48,570 nucleotides of DNA, taken from Deltaproteobacteria bacterium. GTDB lineage: Bacteria > Desulfobacterota > Binatia > UTPRO1. Position 1 is the first letter of the stretch. Each line of letters opens with the position of its first letter. Below, piece after piece: positions 36,163 through 44,400 of the stretch. The translations under genes were made by a program, and so were the position numbers. The notes beneath the pieces were generated by a model that saw nothing but the letters and a program-made list of their open reading frames with translations, ran no database searches and had not been told where the DNA came from. The stretch covers positions 1 through 48,570 of the forward strand of contig JADYZW010000049.1 in assembly GCA_020852955.1 (NCBI GenBank), given 5' to 3'.

Positions 36163-39100
36163 ATGCAGCCGCTGCCGCAGGAAGACGGATCCGCGCTTCG
36201 CGACGCCGTCCGCCGCGCCTCGACGACGCGCGCCGGCGAGCGGTTGCGCGTCGAGGGGCTGCGCGGGGGGGCGCGCGCGCTCCTGATCGCCGAGGCGTAC
36301 CGCGCGGCGCCCTCGCCGTACGTCGTGCTGGCGTCCGGCGCGGCCGAGGCGGAGGCGCTCGCGGGCGACCTCGGGCTCTTTCTCGGCGAGGACCGGACGA
36401 CGCCGGCGCTGGCGCGCGCGGTGCACGCCTTTCCGGCCTGGGACGTGCCGGCGTTCGAGCCGGTCTCGCCGCCGGCGGCGGTCGCGCACGATCGCATGCG
36501 GGCGTTCTTCCACCTGATCCACGGCCGCGATCCGATCGTCGTGACGACCCCCGACGCCGTGATGCAGCGCCTCCTGCCGCGCGCGGTCGTGCAGGAGGCG
36601 ATGCGCTACCTCGTCCAGGGCGACGAGGTCGACGTCGAAGAGCTGACGCGCCATCTGACCGCGTGGGGCTATCTCCGCGTGCCGGTCGTGGAGGATGCGG
36701 GCGAGTTCAGCGTGCGGGGCGGGCTCATCGACGTGTTCACTCCGCTCGACGCCGAGCCCTTCCGGCTCGAGCTCGACGGCGATCGCATCGAGAGCCTCCG
36801 CACCTTCGACCCCGATACCCAGCGGTCGTCGGGCGAGCGCGAGGAGGTCGTGCTCGTTCCCGTGCGCGAGGCGTCGCTCGCCGATCTCGGGACGCCGGAG
36901 GCGCGGCGCGCCGTCGAGGTCCGGGCGCTCGAGATCGAGATGCCGCGCCTCGACCGCAGCGCGATGAGCGACGCGCTCGAGAACGGCCTCTTCTTTCCCG
37001 GCGTCGAGTTCGTGACTCCCTACGTGTATCCCGGAGGGCTCGCGACCTTCTTCGACTACCTGGCGAAGGACGCGCGGCTCTGGATCGACGATCCGGCCGG
37101 CGTCGAGAGCGCGTGGGACGCGACCTGGGAGCTCGTGCAGCGGCGCGCCCGCGAGGCCGAGGAGGCGCGCCGCTTCTTCGCGCCCGGCGAGCGCTTCGCG
37201 ATGTCGGCCTCCGAGGTGCGCGCGGCGCTCGGCGCGCTTCCGACCGTCGAGCTCGATCCCCTGATCGGACTCGCCGGGAGCGCGGGACACCTGCGCGTGC
37301 CCTGCTACACCCTCGCCGAGCTCGCGGCGGCGCGCGTCCAGGGCGCGGCGGCGCCGCGCGATCCGGATGCGCCGCGCTCGGCGGCGCCGGCCATGCGTCC
37401 GGTCGCCGACCGCATCCGCGAGTGGACCGCGGAAGGACGCCGGACGTTCGTGATCGTGCACGGCGCGGGGCAGCGGGCGCGCCTCCACGGTCTTCTGACC
37501 GCCAACGGGATCGACGTCGCGGCGGCGACCGCGCCGCTGCCGGCGCTCCTCGCCGAGCGCGGCGGCGGGCCGGTCATGATCGAGGGCTCGCTCTCGCAGG
37601 GCTTCCGTCTGCCGCTGGAGCCATGGGTCTTCGTCGGCGAGGAGGAGATGTTCGGCGAGCGGCGCCAGCAGCGCCGCACCCGCAAGGTGAGCGCCGCCGA
37701 CGTGCTCTCGAGCCTCGCCGAACTCGCGACCGACGACTACGTGGTGCACGTCGATCACGGCATCGGGCGCTATCGCGGCCTCAAGCACATGAGCGTCGCC
37801 GATGTGGAAGGCGACTTCCTCCACCTCGAGTACCAGGGCGGCGACCGTCTGTACCTCCCGGTCGACCGCATCAACCTGGTCGGCAAGTACATCGGCGGCG
37901 GCGACGGCGCCGCCGAGCCGGCGCTCGACAAGCTCGGCGGCACCGCGTGGGAGCGGGTCAAGGCGAAGACCAAAGAGGCCCTGCTCTCGATGGCGCGAGA
38001 GCTCGTCGAGATCGGCGCCAAGCGCCAGGTTCTCCAGGGCCAGAGCTTCGAGAGCGGCGATCCGCTCTTTCGGGAGTTCGAGGCGCGCTTCCCGTTCGAC
38101 GAGACGCCGGACCAGCAGAAGGCGATCGACGACGTGCTCGAGGACCTGGCGCGCGACAAGCCGATGGATCGTCTCGTGTGCGGCGACGTGGGCTTCGGTA
38201 AGACCGAGGTTGCCATGCGCGCCGCCTTCGCGGTCGTCATGGCGGGGCGGCAGGTGGCGGTGCTGGTGCCGACGACGGTGCTGGCGCAACAGCACTACGA
38301 CACCATGGGCAAGCGCTTCGCCGGCTATCCGGTGCGGGTCGAGATGCTGTCGCGCTTCCGCTCCAACGCCGAGAACAAGGCGACGATCGCAGGCCTCGCC
38401 GATGGCACGGTCGACGTCGTCGTCGGGACGCACCGCCTCCTCCAGAAGGACGTGTCGGCCGCCCGCCTCGGGCTCCTCGTGATCGACGAGGAGCACCGCT
38501 TCGGCGTAAAGGACAAGGAGCGCATCAAGGCGCTGCGCGCGACCGTCGACGTGCTGACGCTCACCGCGACGCCGATCCCGCGCACCCTCCAGATGGCGCT
38601 CACCGGCATCCGCGACCTCTCGGTCATCGAGAGCCCGCCCGTCGACCGGCTGGCGATCCGCACCTACGTCACCAAGGCCGACGACCACGTGATCCGGGAG
38701 GCGATCCTCCGCGAGCTCCGGCGCGGCGGCCAGGTGTTCTTCGTCCACAACCGGGTCGAGACGATCGACCGCCGGGCCCTGCATCTGAAGGAACTCGTTC
38801 CGGAGGCGACCGTCATCGTCGGCCACGGCCAGATGGGCGAGCGGCAGCTCGAGCAGGTGATGGACGACTTCATCCGCCAGCGCGCCAACGTGCTCGTCTG
38901 CTCGACCATCATCGAGTCCGGCCTCGACATCCCGCGCGCCAACACCATCCTCATCGACCGGGCCGATACGCTCGGCCTCGCGCAGCTGTATCAGCTGCGC
39001 GGACGAGTGGGTCGCTCGAACATCCGGGCCTACGCCTATCTGCTGATCCCCGGCGAGCACATGATCGGCACCGACGCCCACAAGCGCCTCGAGGCGCTTC

Positions 39101-39717
39101 AGGAGCTCGATGAGCTGGGCGGCGGTTTCCGCCTGGCGGCCCACGATCTCGAGATTCGCGGGGCCGGCAACATGCTCGGAAAACAGCAGAGCGGCAACAT
39201 CACCGCCGTCGGCTTCGAGCTCTACACGCAGATGATGGAGGAGGCCGTCCGCGAGGTGCAGGGCGAGACCGTCGCGAAGGACGTCGAGCCCGAGATCCAG
39301 CTCGGCTTCCCCGCCTACATCCCGGACGCCTACGTCCAGGACGTGAACCAGCGGCTCGTCCTCTACAAGCGCCTCGCCGGATTCAAGACGGCCGACGAGC
39401 TCGCCGGGATCGTGGACGAGATGGTCGACCGCTTCGGCGAGCTGCCGCCTCTCGTCGACAGCCTGGTGCGGGTGATGGAGCTCCGGCGCTCCTTCAAGGA
39501 TCTCCGCATCGCCGCCGCCAAGGTGCGCGGCGACCAGATCGTCCTCGAGTTCCACCCCGAGACCCCCGTCCACATCGACTACATCCTGGCCGTCCAGAAG
39601 AAGGCGAAAGACCGGGTGAAGGTGTTTCCGGACGCCCGCGTCGGCTATCGGCCGCTCGCAAAGGACGCGGACGGGATCGTCGCGGAGCTGAAGGAGCTCT
39701 GCGCGCGGCTCCGGTAA
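36163..39717 (+). CDS. mfd: Transcription-repair coupling factor
   Basis: Mfd removes RNA polymerase stalled at DNA lesions and recruits UvrA. The 1184 residues include the UvrB-like N-terminal module with degenerate helicase fold (about 1-340), the RNA-polymerase interaction domain at about 524 (DDYVVHVDHGIGRYRGLKHM), the RecG-like translocase with Walker A GDVGFGKTEVAM at about 674 and DEEHRFGVK at about 775, the TRG motif region GLDIPRANTILIDRAD, and the C-terminal TRCF domain (LGFPAYIPDAYV). No ribosome-binding site is evident before ATG 36163. Length is normal (Escherichia coli 1148). Confidence 0.97.
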   Translation: MQPLPQEDGSALRDAVRRASTTRAGERLRVEGLRGGARALLIAEAYRAAPSPYVVLASGAAEAEALAGDLGLFLGEDRTTPALARAVHAFPAWDVPAFEPVSPPAAVAHDRMRAFFHLIHGRDPIVVTTPDAVMQRLLPRAVVQEAMRYLVQGDEVDVEELTRHLTAWGYLRVPVVEDAGEFSVRGGLIDVFTPLDAEPFRLELDGDRIESLRTFDPDTQRSSGEREEVVLVPVREASLADLGTPEARRAVEVRALEIEMPRLDRSAMSDALENGLFFPGVEFVTPYVYPGGLATFFDYLAKDARLWIDDPAGVESAWDATWELVQRRAREAEEARRFFAPGERFAMSASEVRAALGALPTVELDPLIGLAGSAGHLRVPCYTLAELAAARVQGAAAPRDPDAPRSAAPAMRPVADRIREWTAEGRRTFVIVHGAGQRARLHGLLTANGIDVAAATAPLPALLAERGGGPVMIEGSLSQGFRLPLEPWVFVGEEEMFGERRQQRRTRKVSAADVLSSLAELATDDYVVHVDHGIGRYRGLKHMSVADVEGDFLHLEYQGGDRLYLPVDRINLVGKYIGGGDGAAEPALDKLGGTAWERVKAKTKEALLSMARELVEIGAKRQVLQGQSFESGDPLFREFEARFPFDETPDQQKAIDDVLEDLARDKPMDRLVCGDVGFGKTEVAMRAAFAVVMAGRQVAVLVPTTVLAQQHYDTMGKRFAGYPVRVEMLSRFRSNAENKATIAGLADGTVDVVVGTHRLLQKDVSAARLGLLVIDEEHRFGVKDKERIKALRATVDVLTLTATPIPRTLQMALTGIRDLSVIESPPVDRLAIRTYVTKADDHVIREAILRELRRGGQVFFVHNRVETIDRRALHLKELVPEATVIVGHGQMGERQLEQVMDDFIRQRANVLVCSTIIESGLDIPRANTILIDRADTLGLAQLYQLRGRVGRSNIRAYAYLLIPGEHMIGTDAHKRLEALQELDELGGGFRLAAHDLEIRGAGNMLGKQQSGNITAVGFELYTQMMEEAVREVQGETVAKDVEPEIQLGFPAYIPDAYVQDVNQRLVLYKRLAGFKTADELAGIVDEMVDRFGELPPLVDSLVRVMELRRSFKDLRIAAAKVRGDQIVLEFHPETPVHIDYILAVQKKAKDRVKVFPDARVGYRPLAKDADGIVAELKELCARLR

Positions 39718-39778
39718 GCGTCGATTCGGCCTGTTCACCGCCGGCGGCGAGTGTCAAAACGATCCTCGGGAGCCGGCG

Positions 39779-40468
39779 ATGACCGTCGACATGTGGATGA
39801 CCCGCGATCCGCTGACGATTGCGCCGACGACCGCGATCTCCGCCGCCGCACTGCTCATGACGCGCCGCAAGGTGCGGCGGCTCGTCGTGGTGGACGGCGA
39901 GCACCGGGTGGTCGGGATGGTGTCGGCCGGCGACATCGCGCGCGCGTTTCCGCCCGACCTCAACCCGACGTCGGCCGCCGTGACCGACCGTTCGGTGCCC
40001 GCGCCGGTCGCCACGATCATGACGCGCGCGATCTGCTCCGTGGCGTCCGGCGCCGCGATGGAGGAGGCGGCGCGCCTGCTGCGCGCGCACAAGATCGGCG
40101 CGGTGCCGGTCGTCCAGGGTTCGCGGCTCGCCGGCATCGTCACCGAGTCCGATCTCTTCCGTGCCCTCGTCGAGATGAGCGATCCGGGAGAGCCCGGCGT
40201 TCGCATCACCTTCGAGCTCGACGAGGGCGAGGACGTGGTCGCGACGATGCTCGCGGTCTGCCGCGGCCACCACGCCCGCATCGCGAGCCTCTTCTCCTTC
40301 CACCATCGCGACGCCCGCACCGGCGACCGCCGCCGCCTCGGCGTGATACGTCTCGCGGGTGACGTGCCGGAGGCGATCGTCGACGCGGTCTGGCGGTCGC
40401 GCCATCGCGTGCTGACGGTCGTCCGCCGCGCGGCCGCCGGCGACGAGGAGACGGTCAGGGAGCGGTGA
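39779..40468 (+). CDS. Tandem CBS-domain protein
   Basis: A 229-residue protein with two CBS domains (about 3-60 and 77-135), which bind adenine nucleotides: VDMWMTRDPLTIAPTTAISAAALLM and VATIMTRAICSVASGAAMEEAARLL open each. The C-terminal part, from VRITFELDEGEDVVATMLAV, resembles an ACT-like domain as in AcuB proteins. GGGAG lies six to seven bases before ATG 39779. It may sense energy state, but no partner is evident. Its 3' end overlaps the convergent crotonase gene by 14 bases. Confidence 0.85.
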   Translation: MTVDMWMTRDPLTIAPTTAISAAALLMTRRKVRRLVVVDGEHRVVGMVSAGDIARAFPPDLNPTSAAVTDRSVPAPVATIMTRAICSVASGAAMEEAARLLRAHKIGAVPVVQGSRLAGIVTESDLFRALVEMSDPGEPGVRITFELDEGEDVVATMLAVCRGHHARIASLFSFHHRDARTGDRRRLGVIRLAGDVPEAIVDAVWRSRHRVLTVVRRAAAGDEETVRER

Positions 40469-41285
40469 CGGTGGGCGTCGAGCCGCGGACAAAGCGCGGC
40501 GGTCGCTTCTCGAGGAACGCCGCCACCGCCTCCGCGTGCTCCGGGCTCTTCCAGCACTCGCGCAGGAGCACGCTCTCGCGCGCCTGCACCGCGGAGAGAT
40601 CGGTCGCACTGCCGTTCTCGGTGAGGAGGGTCTTGATCATGCGGAGCTGCGGATCGGGATTGGCCGCGAAGCTCTCGGCGATCGCGAATGCCCTCGACAG
40701 GAGCTCGTCGGCGCCGGTCAGCACGTCCACGAGCCCCGCCTGGTGCGCCTCGGCCGCGGCGTAGAGACGGCCCGAGAGGCACATCTCGCTCGCCCGCCCG
40801 AACCCCATGCGCTGCACGAGGAAATGCGTGCTCGCGAGCTCGGGGACGAGGCCCACCTTGACGAACAGCATGCCGAGCTTCGCCTGCTCAGAGGCGACGA
40901 TCACGTCGAAGGGCAGGATCATCGTCATGCCGATCCCGACCGCGGCGCCGTTCACGGCGGCGATGAGGGGCTTGGCGGCGCGCGCCATCGCGACCCAGTC
41001 GAGGCCGGCGGGCATGCCGCCCTGGCCCTCGGCGGTGTTGCCGCCGGGATCGGTGCCGTCGATCCGGCTCTTGAAGGTCGCTTCCATGTCGGCGCCGGCG
41101 CAGAAGCCGCGCCCCGCGCCCGTCATGACGATCGCGCCGACGGCCGGGTCGGCGTTGGCGCGCGCGATCGCATCGGCCTGCTCCAGGCCCATGCGCGGCG
41201 TCCAGGCGTTCAGCTTCTCGGGGCGGGCGAGCGTGACGAGCGCCACGGCGCCGCGCGTCTCGTAGGCGATCTGTTCGTAGGTCAT
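40455..41285 (-). CDS. Enoyl-CoA hydratase/isomerase (crotonase) family protein
   Basis: A 276-residue crotonase-fold protein. The oxyanion-hole glycines are present in GAGRGFCAGADM and AAVGIGMTM. Both glutamates of true enoyl-CoA hydratase appear to be replaced (Thr and Phe at the E144 and E164 positions of the rat enzyme, by eye), while a Glu in GLVPELAST occupies the place used by enoyl-CoA isomerases (ECI2/PECI type). An isomerase or other activity is therefore more likely than hydration. AAAGGA precedes ATG 41285, which overlaps the DUF420 gene by four bases. It is convergent with the CBS gene. Confidence 0.85.
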   Translation of the reverse strand: MTYEQIAYETRGAVALVTLARPEKLNAWTPRMGLEQADAIARANADPAVGAIVMTGAGRGFCAGADMEATFKSRIDGTDPGGNTAEGQGGMPAGLDWVAMARAAKPLIAAVNGAAVGIGMTMILPFDVIVASEQAKLGMLFVKVGLVPELASTHFLVQRMGFGRASEMCLSGRLYAAAEAHQAGLVDVLTGADELLSRAFAIAESFAANPDPQLRMIKTLLTENGSATDLSAVQARESVLLRECWKSPEHAEAVAAFLEKRPPRFVRGSTPTVTAP

Positions 41286-41830
41286 GGCGTCCTTTCTCCG
41301 ACATAGGCGCGCAACAGCGCGAAGACGACCACGCCCGTCACCGATACGTAGAGCCAGAGCGGGAAGGTGAAGCGGGCGATCGCCCGGTGGCGTTCGAAGC
41401 GGCCGGTCGCCGCCCAGAAGAGCGTCGAGAGGATCATCGGCAGCGCGACGACGGAGAGGCCGACGTGGCTGACGAGGACGAAGAAGTAGGCCGGGCGGAT
41501 CCACCCCTGGCCGGGAAAGCGCGTGTCGCCGTGGAACGCGTGGTAGACGACGTAGCTCGCGAGGAAGAGCGTCGAGAACGCGACCGCCGCGAGCATGGCG
41601 CGCTTGTGGGCTTCGCGCCGGCCGCGCCGGATGCTCCGCCAGCCGGCGACGAGCGCGAGCGCGCTGCAGCTGTTGAAGAAGGCGTTCGCAGCCGGCAACG
41701 CGTCGATCCACGGCGGCGCGGGGGCCCGTGTCGACTTGAGGTAGATCAGCCAGACCAGGAACCCCGCGGCCGCCGCCGAGAGCGGCAGGATCCAGACGAG
41801 CGGTCGGCGTTCGACGAGGGCCGTATCCAT
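41282..41830 (-). CDS. DUF420-family membrane protein
   Basis: A 182-residue integral membrane protein with five predicted helices (about 11-32, 48-64, 79-100, 113-140, 151-172). Conserved histidines of DUF420 proteins are seen in AHKRAML, VVYHAFHG and VLVSHVGLS. The family often accompanies cytochrome oxidase genes and may bind haem or metal, but none is nearby here. It overlaps the crotonase gene (ATGA) and follows the LLM enzyme by 10 bases, so LLM, DUF420 and crotonase form one minus-strand run. Confidence 0.85.
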   Translation of the reverse strand: MDTALVERRPLVWILPLSAAAAGFLVWLIYLKSTRAPAPPWIDALPAANAFFNSCSALALVAGWRSIRRGRREAHKRAMLAAVAFSTLFLASYVVYHAFHGDTRFPGQGWIRPAYFFVLVSHVGLSVVALPMILSTLFWAATGRFERHRAIARFTFPLWLYVSVTGVVVFALLRAYVGERTP

Positions 41831-41840
41831 CCCGACCGCG

Positions 41841-42821
41841 TCAGAGGTGCTTCAGGACTTCGTCGGCGAGCCGCTGCTGGGTGCGCGGGTCGATCCCGCC
41901 GCCGAAGATCACTTGCGACACGTCCCAGTCGCGGGCGCGGCGCCGGAGCTCGGCAACGCACTCGTCCGGGGTGCCGATCAGCGCCATCGGCGAGCGCAGC
42001 ATGCCCTCGGGGGTCGTGTTGAACATCGGCGCCATTCCCTCGGCGGTGGCCCGCGTCGCGGCCGGCGAATCGGTGAGGATGGTCGTGAAGACCATGTTGC
42101 TGATGCGGATCTTCGCGCCATCGCGGCCGTGGCGCGCGGCCTCGTCGCGCAGGAACCTCACCTTGGACGTGAAGGCATCGTCGGTGAGCTTCGCGACGTT
42201 CTCGAGCTTGATGTACCCGGGCGTCCCGGCGTCGGCGATGATGTTCACCACGTCGGCGTGCTTGGCGGCGACCCGCAAGAGGCCCTTGCCGCCGCCTCCG
42301 AGGAGGATCGGCGGCGCCGGCTGCTGCACGGTCTTCGGGAACAGGATGCAGCCGTCGAGCCGGTAGAACTCCCCGGCGAAGGTCGTCTCGTCCTTCGACC
42401 AGAGCGAGCGCATGCAGGTGAGCGCCTCGTCCAGCATGCGGATCCGGGTCGTGATGTCCGGGTAGGGCAGGCCGGTCATTCTGAACTCGCGCTCGGTCCA
42501 GCCGGTGCCGAGCCCGGCGACGAGGCGTCCGCCGCTCAACTGGTCGAGGGAGGCCAGGCTCTGCGCCGTGATGACGGGATGACGGAAGAGGTTGCAGAGC
42601 ACGAGGTGGCCGACCCGGGCTCTCTTCGTCGCCTCGGCGATCACGGCGACCATGATCATCGGGTCGTAGGAGAGGTTCTTCGGATCGAAGCTCTTCTCGG
42701 GGCCCTCCATCACGATGTGATCGGGCACCGTGACGACGGTGTATCCCTGCGCTTCCGCCGCTTGCGCGCGGTCGCGGAGCTGCGAGAAGTCGAGGTTCGC
42801 GAGCTGGACGCCGTATTCCAT
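41841..42821 (-). CDS. LLM-class flavin/F420-dependent oxidoreductase
   Basis: A 326-residue luciferase-like TIM-barrel oxidoreductase, related to the one at 21030 but clearly a different subfamily. ATG 42821 with GAGGAG upstream gives EYGVQLANLDFSQLRDRAQ; an open frame to 43058 is not used. Features: DHIVMEGPEKSF, VLCNLFRHPVITAQSLASLD, GLGTGWTEREFRMTG, PPILLGGGGKGLLR and QVIFGGGIDPRTQQ. Coenzyme F420 use is plausible from family trends but not proven by sequence. It is the first gene of the LLM-DUF420-crotonase run; the substrate is unknown. Confidence 0.88.
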   Translation of the reverse strand: MEYGVQLANLDFSQLRDRAQAAEAQGYTVVTVPDHIVMEGPEKSFDPKNLSYDPMIMVAVIAEATKRARVGHLVLCNLFRHPVITAQSLASLDQLSGGRLVAGLGTGWTEREFRMTGLPYPDITTRIRMLDEALTCMRSLWSKDETTFAGEFYRLDGCILFPKTVQQPAPPILLGGGGKGLLRVAAKHADVVNIIADAGTPGYIKLENVAKLTDDAFTSKVRFLRDEAARHGRDGAKIRISNMVFTTILTDSPAATRATAEGMAPMFNTTPEGMLRSPMALIGTPDECVAELRRRARDWDVSQVIFGGGIDPRTQQRLADEVLKHL

Positions 42822-42838
42822 GGGATCTCCTCGGGCGG

Positions 42839-42870
42839 GGCGGGCGCGCGCGACCGTCGCGGCGCCCGCC
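42839..42870. promoter_or_regulatory. Strong GC hairpin in the leader of the LLM gene
   Basis: Nested inverted repeat: outer arms of nine bases around GCGGGCGC and GCGCCCGC, one bulged G, inner CGCGA/TCGCG and a three-base loop. It sits directly upstream of the ribosome-binding site of the minus-strand LLM gene. The region is very GC-rich, so chance pairing is possible. Confidence 0.3.
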
Positions 42871-42904
42871 TGCGGTTGGCGAGGATCTATGGCACGGGAG
42901 GGTA

Positions 42905-42934
42905 TTGAAGCAAGGCGACATCGACCGCTAACTT
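42905..42934 (+). promoter_or_regulatory. Promoter candidate for the SnoaL-like gene
   Basis: TTGAAG (42905-42910), 18-base spacer, TAACTT (42929-42934), about 31 bases before the ATG at 42966. It is one of the few AT-richer patches in this gap. Confidence 0.3.
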
Positions 42935-42954
42935 TGCGGCTCGACGCCATCGAA

Positions 42955-42959
42955 GGGAG
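42955..42959 (+). promoter_or_regulatory. Ribosome-binding site deciding the SnoaL-like start
   Basis: GGGAG at 42955-42959 is six bases before ATG 42966 but abuts ATG 42960, favouring the downstream start. Confidence 0.6.
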
Positions 42960-42965
42960 ATGTCC

Positions 42966-43370
42966 ATGACCCCCGACCGTACCGGGTTTCGCCGCGCCAT
43001 CGAGCGCCACAGCTTCGACGATCTGATCGCTCTCTTTCGCGAAGACGCCGTTCTCCACAGTCCGATCACGTTCCAGCCGTTCGAGGGGAAGACCGCGATT
43101 CGGCGCCTCCTCTCCATCATCTTCGAAGTGTTCGAGGATTTCCGGTACACCGACGAGCTCGACGCCGTCGACGGCATGACGAAGGTGCTCGTGTTCCGGG
43201 CGCGCGTGAAGGACCGCGACGTCGAGGGCATCGACCTCGTCCGCTACGACGAGGCCGGCATGGTGCGCGACCTGACCGTCATGGTGCGGCCGCGTTCGGG
43301 CATGGAGCGGCTCCTCGCCGAGGTGCAGCCCAGGCTCATGGCCGCCTTCGCGGCGGACACGGCGCGCTGA
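42966..43370 (+). CDS. SnoaL/NTF2-like domain protein
   Basis: A 134-residue small alpha+beta-barrel protein of the NTF2/SnoaL type: FRRAIERHSFDDLIALFREDAVLHSPITFQPFEGKTAIRRLL gives the usual helices and first strand, and GIDLVRYDEAGMVRDLTVMVRP the last strands. Such proteins act as isomerases, hydrolases or binding domains; no catalytic residue set identifies which. It is monocistronic as far as seen, divergent from the LLM run and 76 bases upstream of the SurA-like gene. Confidence 0.8.
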   Translation: MTPDRTGFRRAIERHSFDDLIALFREDAVLHSPITFQPFEGKTAIRRLLSIIFEVFEDFRYTDELDAVDGMTKVLVFRARVKDRDVEGIDLVRYDEAGMVRDLTVMVRPRSGMERLLAEVQPRLMAAFAADTAR

Positions 43371-43446
43371 CGCGTCCGGCGGACCGCGCGACGCCGGCGA
43401 CCTCGACAGCCTTTTCCCTCCGCCCGACCTCCGCTAAGGTCCGCCG

Positions 43447-44400
43447 ATGCACATGGGATCCACGTCGTTCGCGGGCGTCGTCGCGCTCGCGCTCGCCCTC
43501 GTCGCGGCGTCCGGGGCGCCCGCCGAGACGCTCAACCGCATCGTCGCCACCATCGACGGCGAGCCCATCACCCAGATCGAGCTCGAACGCTACGCCGAGA
43601 CCGTCAAGAAGCGGCCCGGCGGCGATCAGGTCACCGATCAGAAGCTGATCCTCGACGAGCTCATCCTGGACAAGATCATCCAGAAGCAGGTCGAGACGCT
43701 CGGCCTCAAGGCGAGCGATCAGCAGATCGACCATTACATCGAGTCGATCCGGAGCCGGAACAACCTGAGCGAGGACCAGCTGCACGAGGCGCTCGAGCAG
43801 CAGGGTATGACCTGGGATCAGTACCGCGCGCAGGTGCGTTCCGACATCGAGCGCGCGAACCTCATCAATCGCGAAATCCGCACCAAGGTGAACGTGTCGC
43901 CCGAGGAGGTCGAGCGCTACTACCAGGCGCATCTCGGCGAGTACGGCGCGTCGCAGAAGGTGACGGCGCGGCTGATCTCCTTCACGGTGCCGCGTGACGC
44001 GAGCGACGAGGACAAGGCCGCGATCCGCGTCAAGGCCGAGGAGGTGCAGAAGCTTGCGGCGGACGGCGGCAACTTCGCGAAGCTCGCCAAGGAATACTCG
44101 CAGGGGCCGGCGGCGGAGGAGGGCGGCGACATCGGCGAGGTCGTGCCCGACGAGATGCAGCCGGAGTTCGCGAAGGCGGCGAAGAAGCTCGCGCCGGGCG
44201 AGGTGAGCCCGCTCATCGTCACGCCCGAGGGCTTCCACATCCTGAAGATCGAGAAGGCCTCCGGCGAGACGCACCGCCCGCTTTCCGAGGTCAGCGACGA
44301 GATCAAGGAGAAGCTCTACAAGGAGGCGATGGAGTCGCGGTACGACCGGTGGCTGAACCAGGACCTCCGGTCGCGGCATCACGTCGAGACGTTTCTTTGA
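43447..44400 (+). CDS. Periplasmic peptidyl-prolyl isomerase / chaperone (SurA/PpiC type)
   Basis: A 317-residue exported folding factor. The signal peptide ends near GAPA (about residue 26). A SurA-type N-terminal helical domain follows (RIVATIDGEPITQIELERYAETVKK, LILDKIIQKQVETLGLKAS), then one parvulin PPIase domain at about 170-275 with FAKLAKEYSQGPAAEEGGDIGEV and VTPEGFHILKIEKA. It assists outer-membrane protein folding. ATG 43447 and 43453 are both possible starts. Its stop overlaps the TTG start of the decayed pdxA, echoing the surA-pdxA linkage known in Escherichia coli. Confidence 0.9.
   Translation: MHMGSTSFAGVVALALALVAASGAPAETLNRIVATIDGEPITQIELERYAETVKKRPGGDQVTDQKLILDELILDKIIQKQVETLGLKASDQQIDHYIESIRSRNNLSEDQLHEALEQQGMTWDQYRAQVRSDIERANLINREIRTKVNVSPEEVERYYQAHLGEYGASQKVTARLISFTVPRDASDEDKAAIRVKAEEVQKLAADGGNFAKLAKEYSQGPAAEEGGDIGEVVPDEMQPEFAKAAKKLAPGEVSPLIVTPEGFHILKIEKASGETHRPLSEVSDEIKEKLYKEAMESRYDRWLNQDLRSRHHVETFL

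Noticed and set aside
43420..43446. TAAGGT near the surA-like gene as a -10 box.
   Set aside because: No acceptable -35 lies 16-18 bases upstream.
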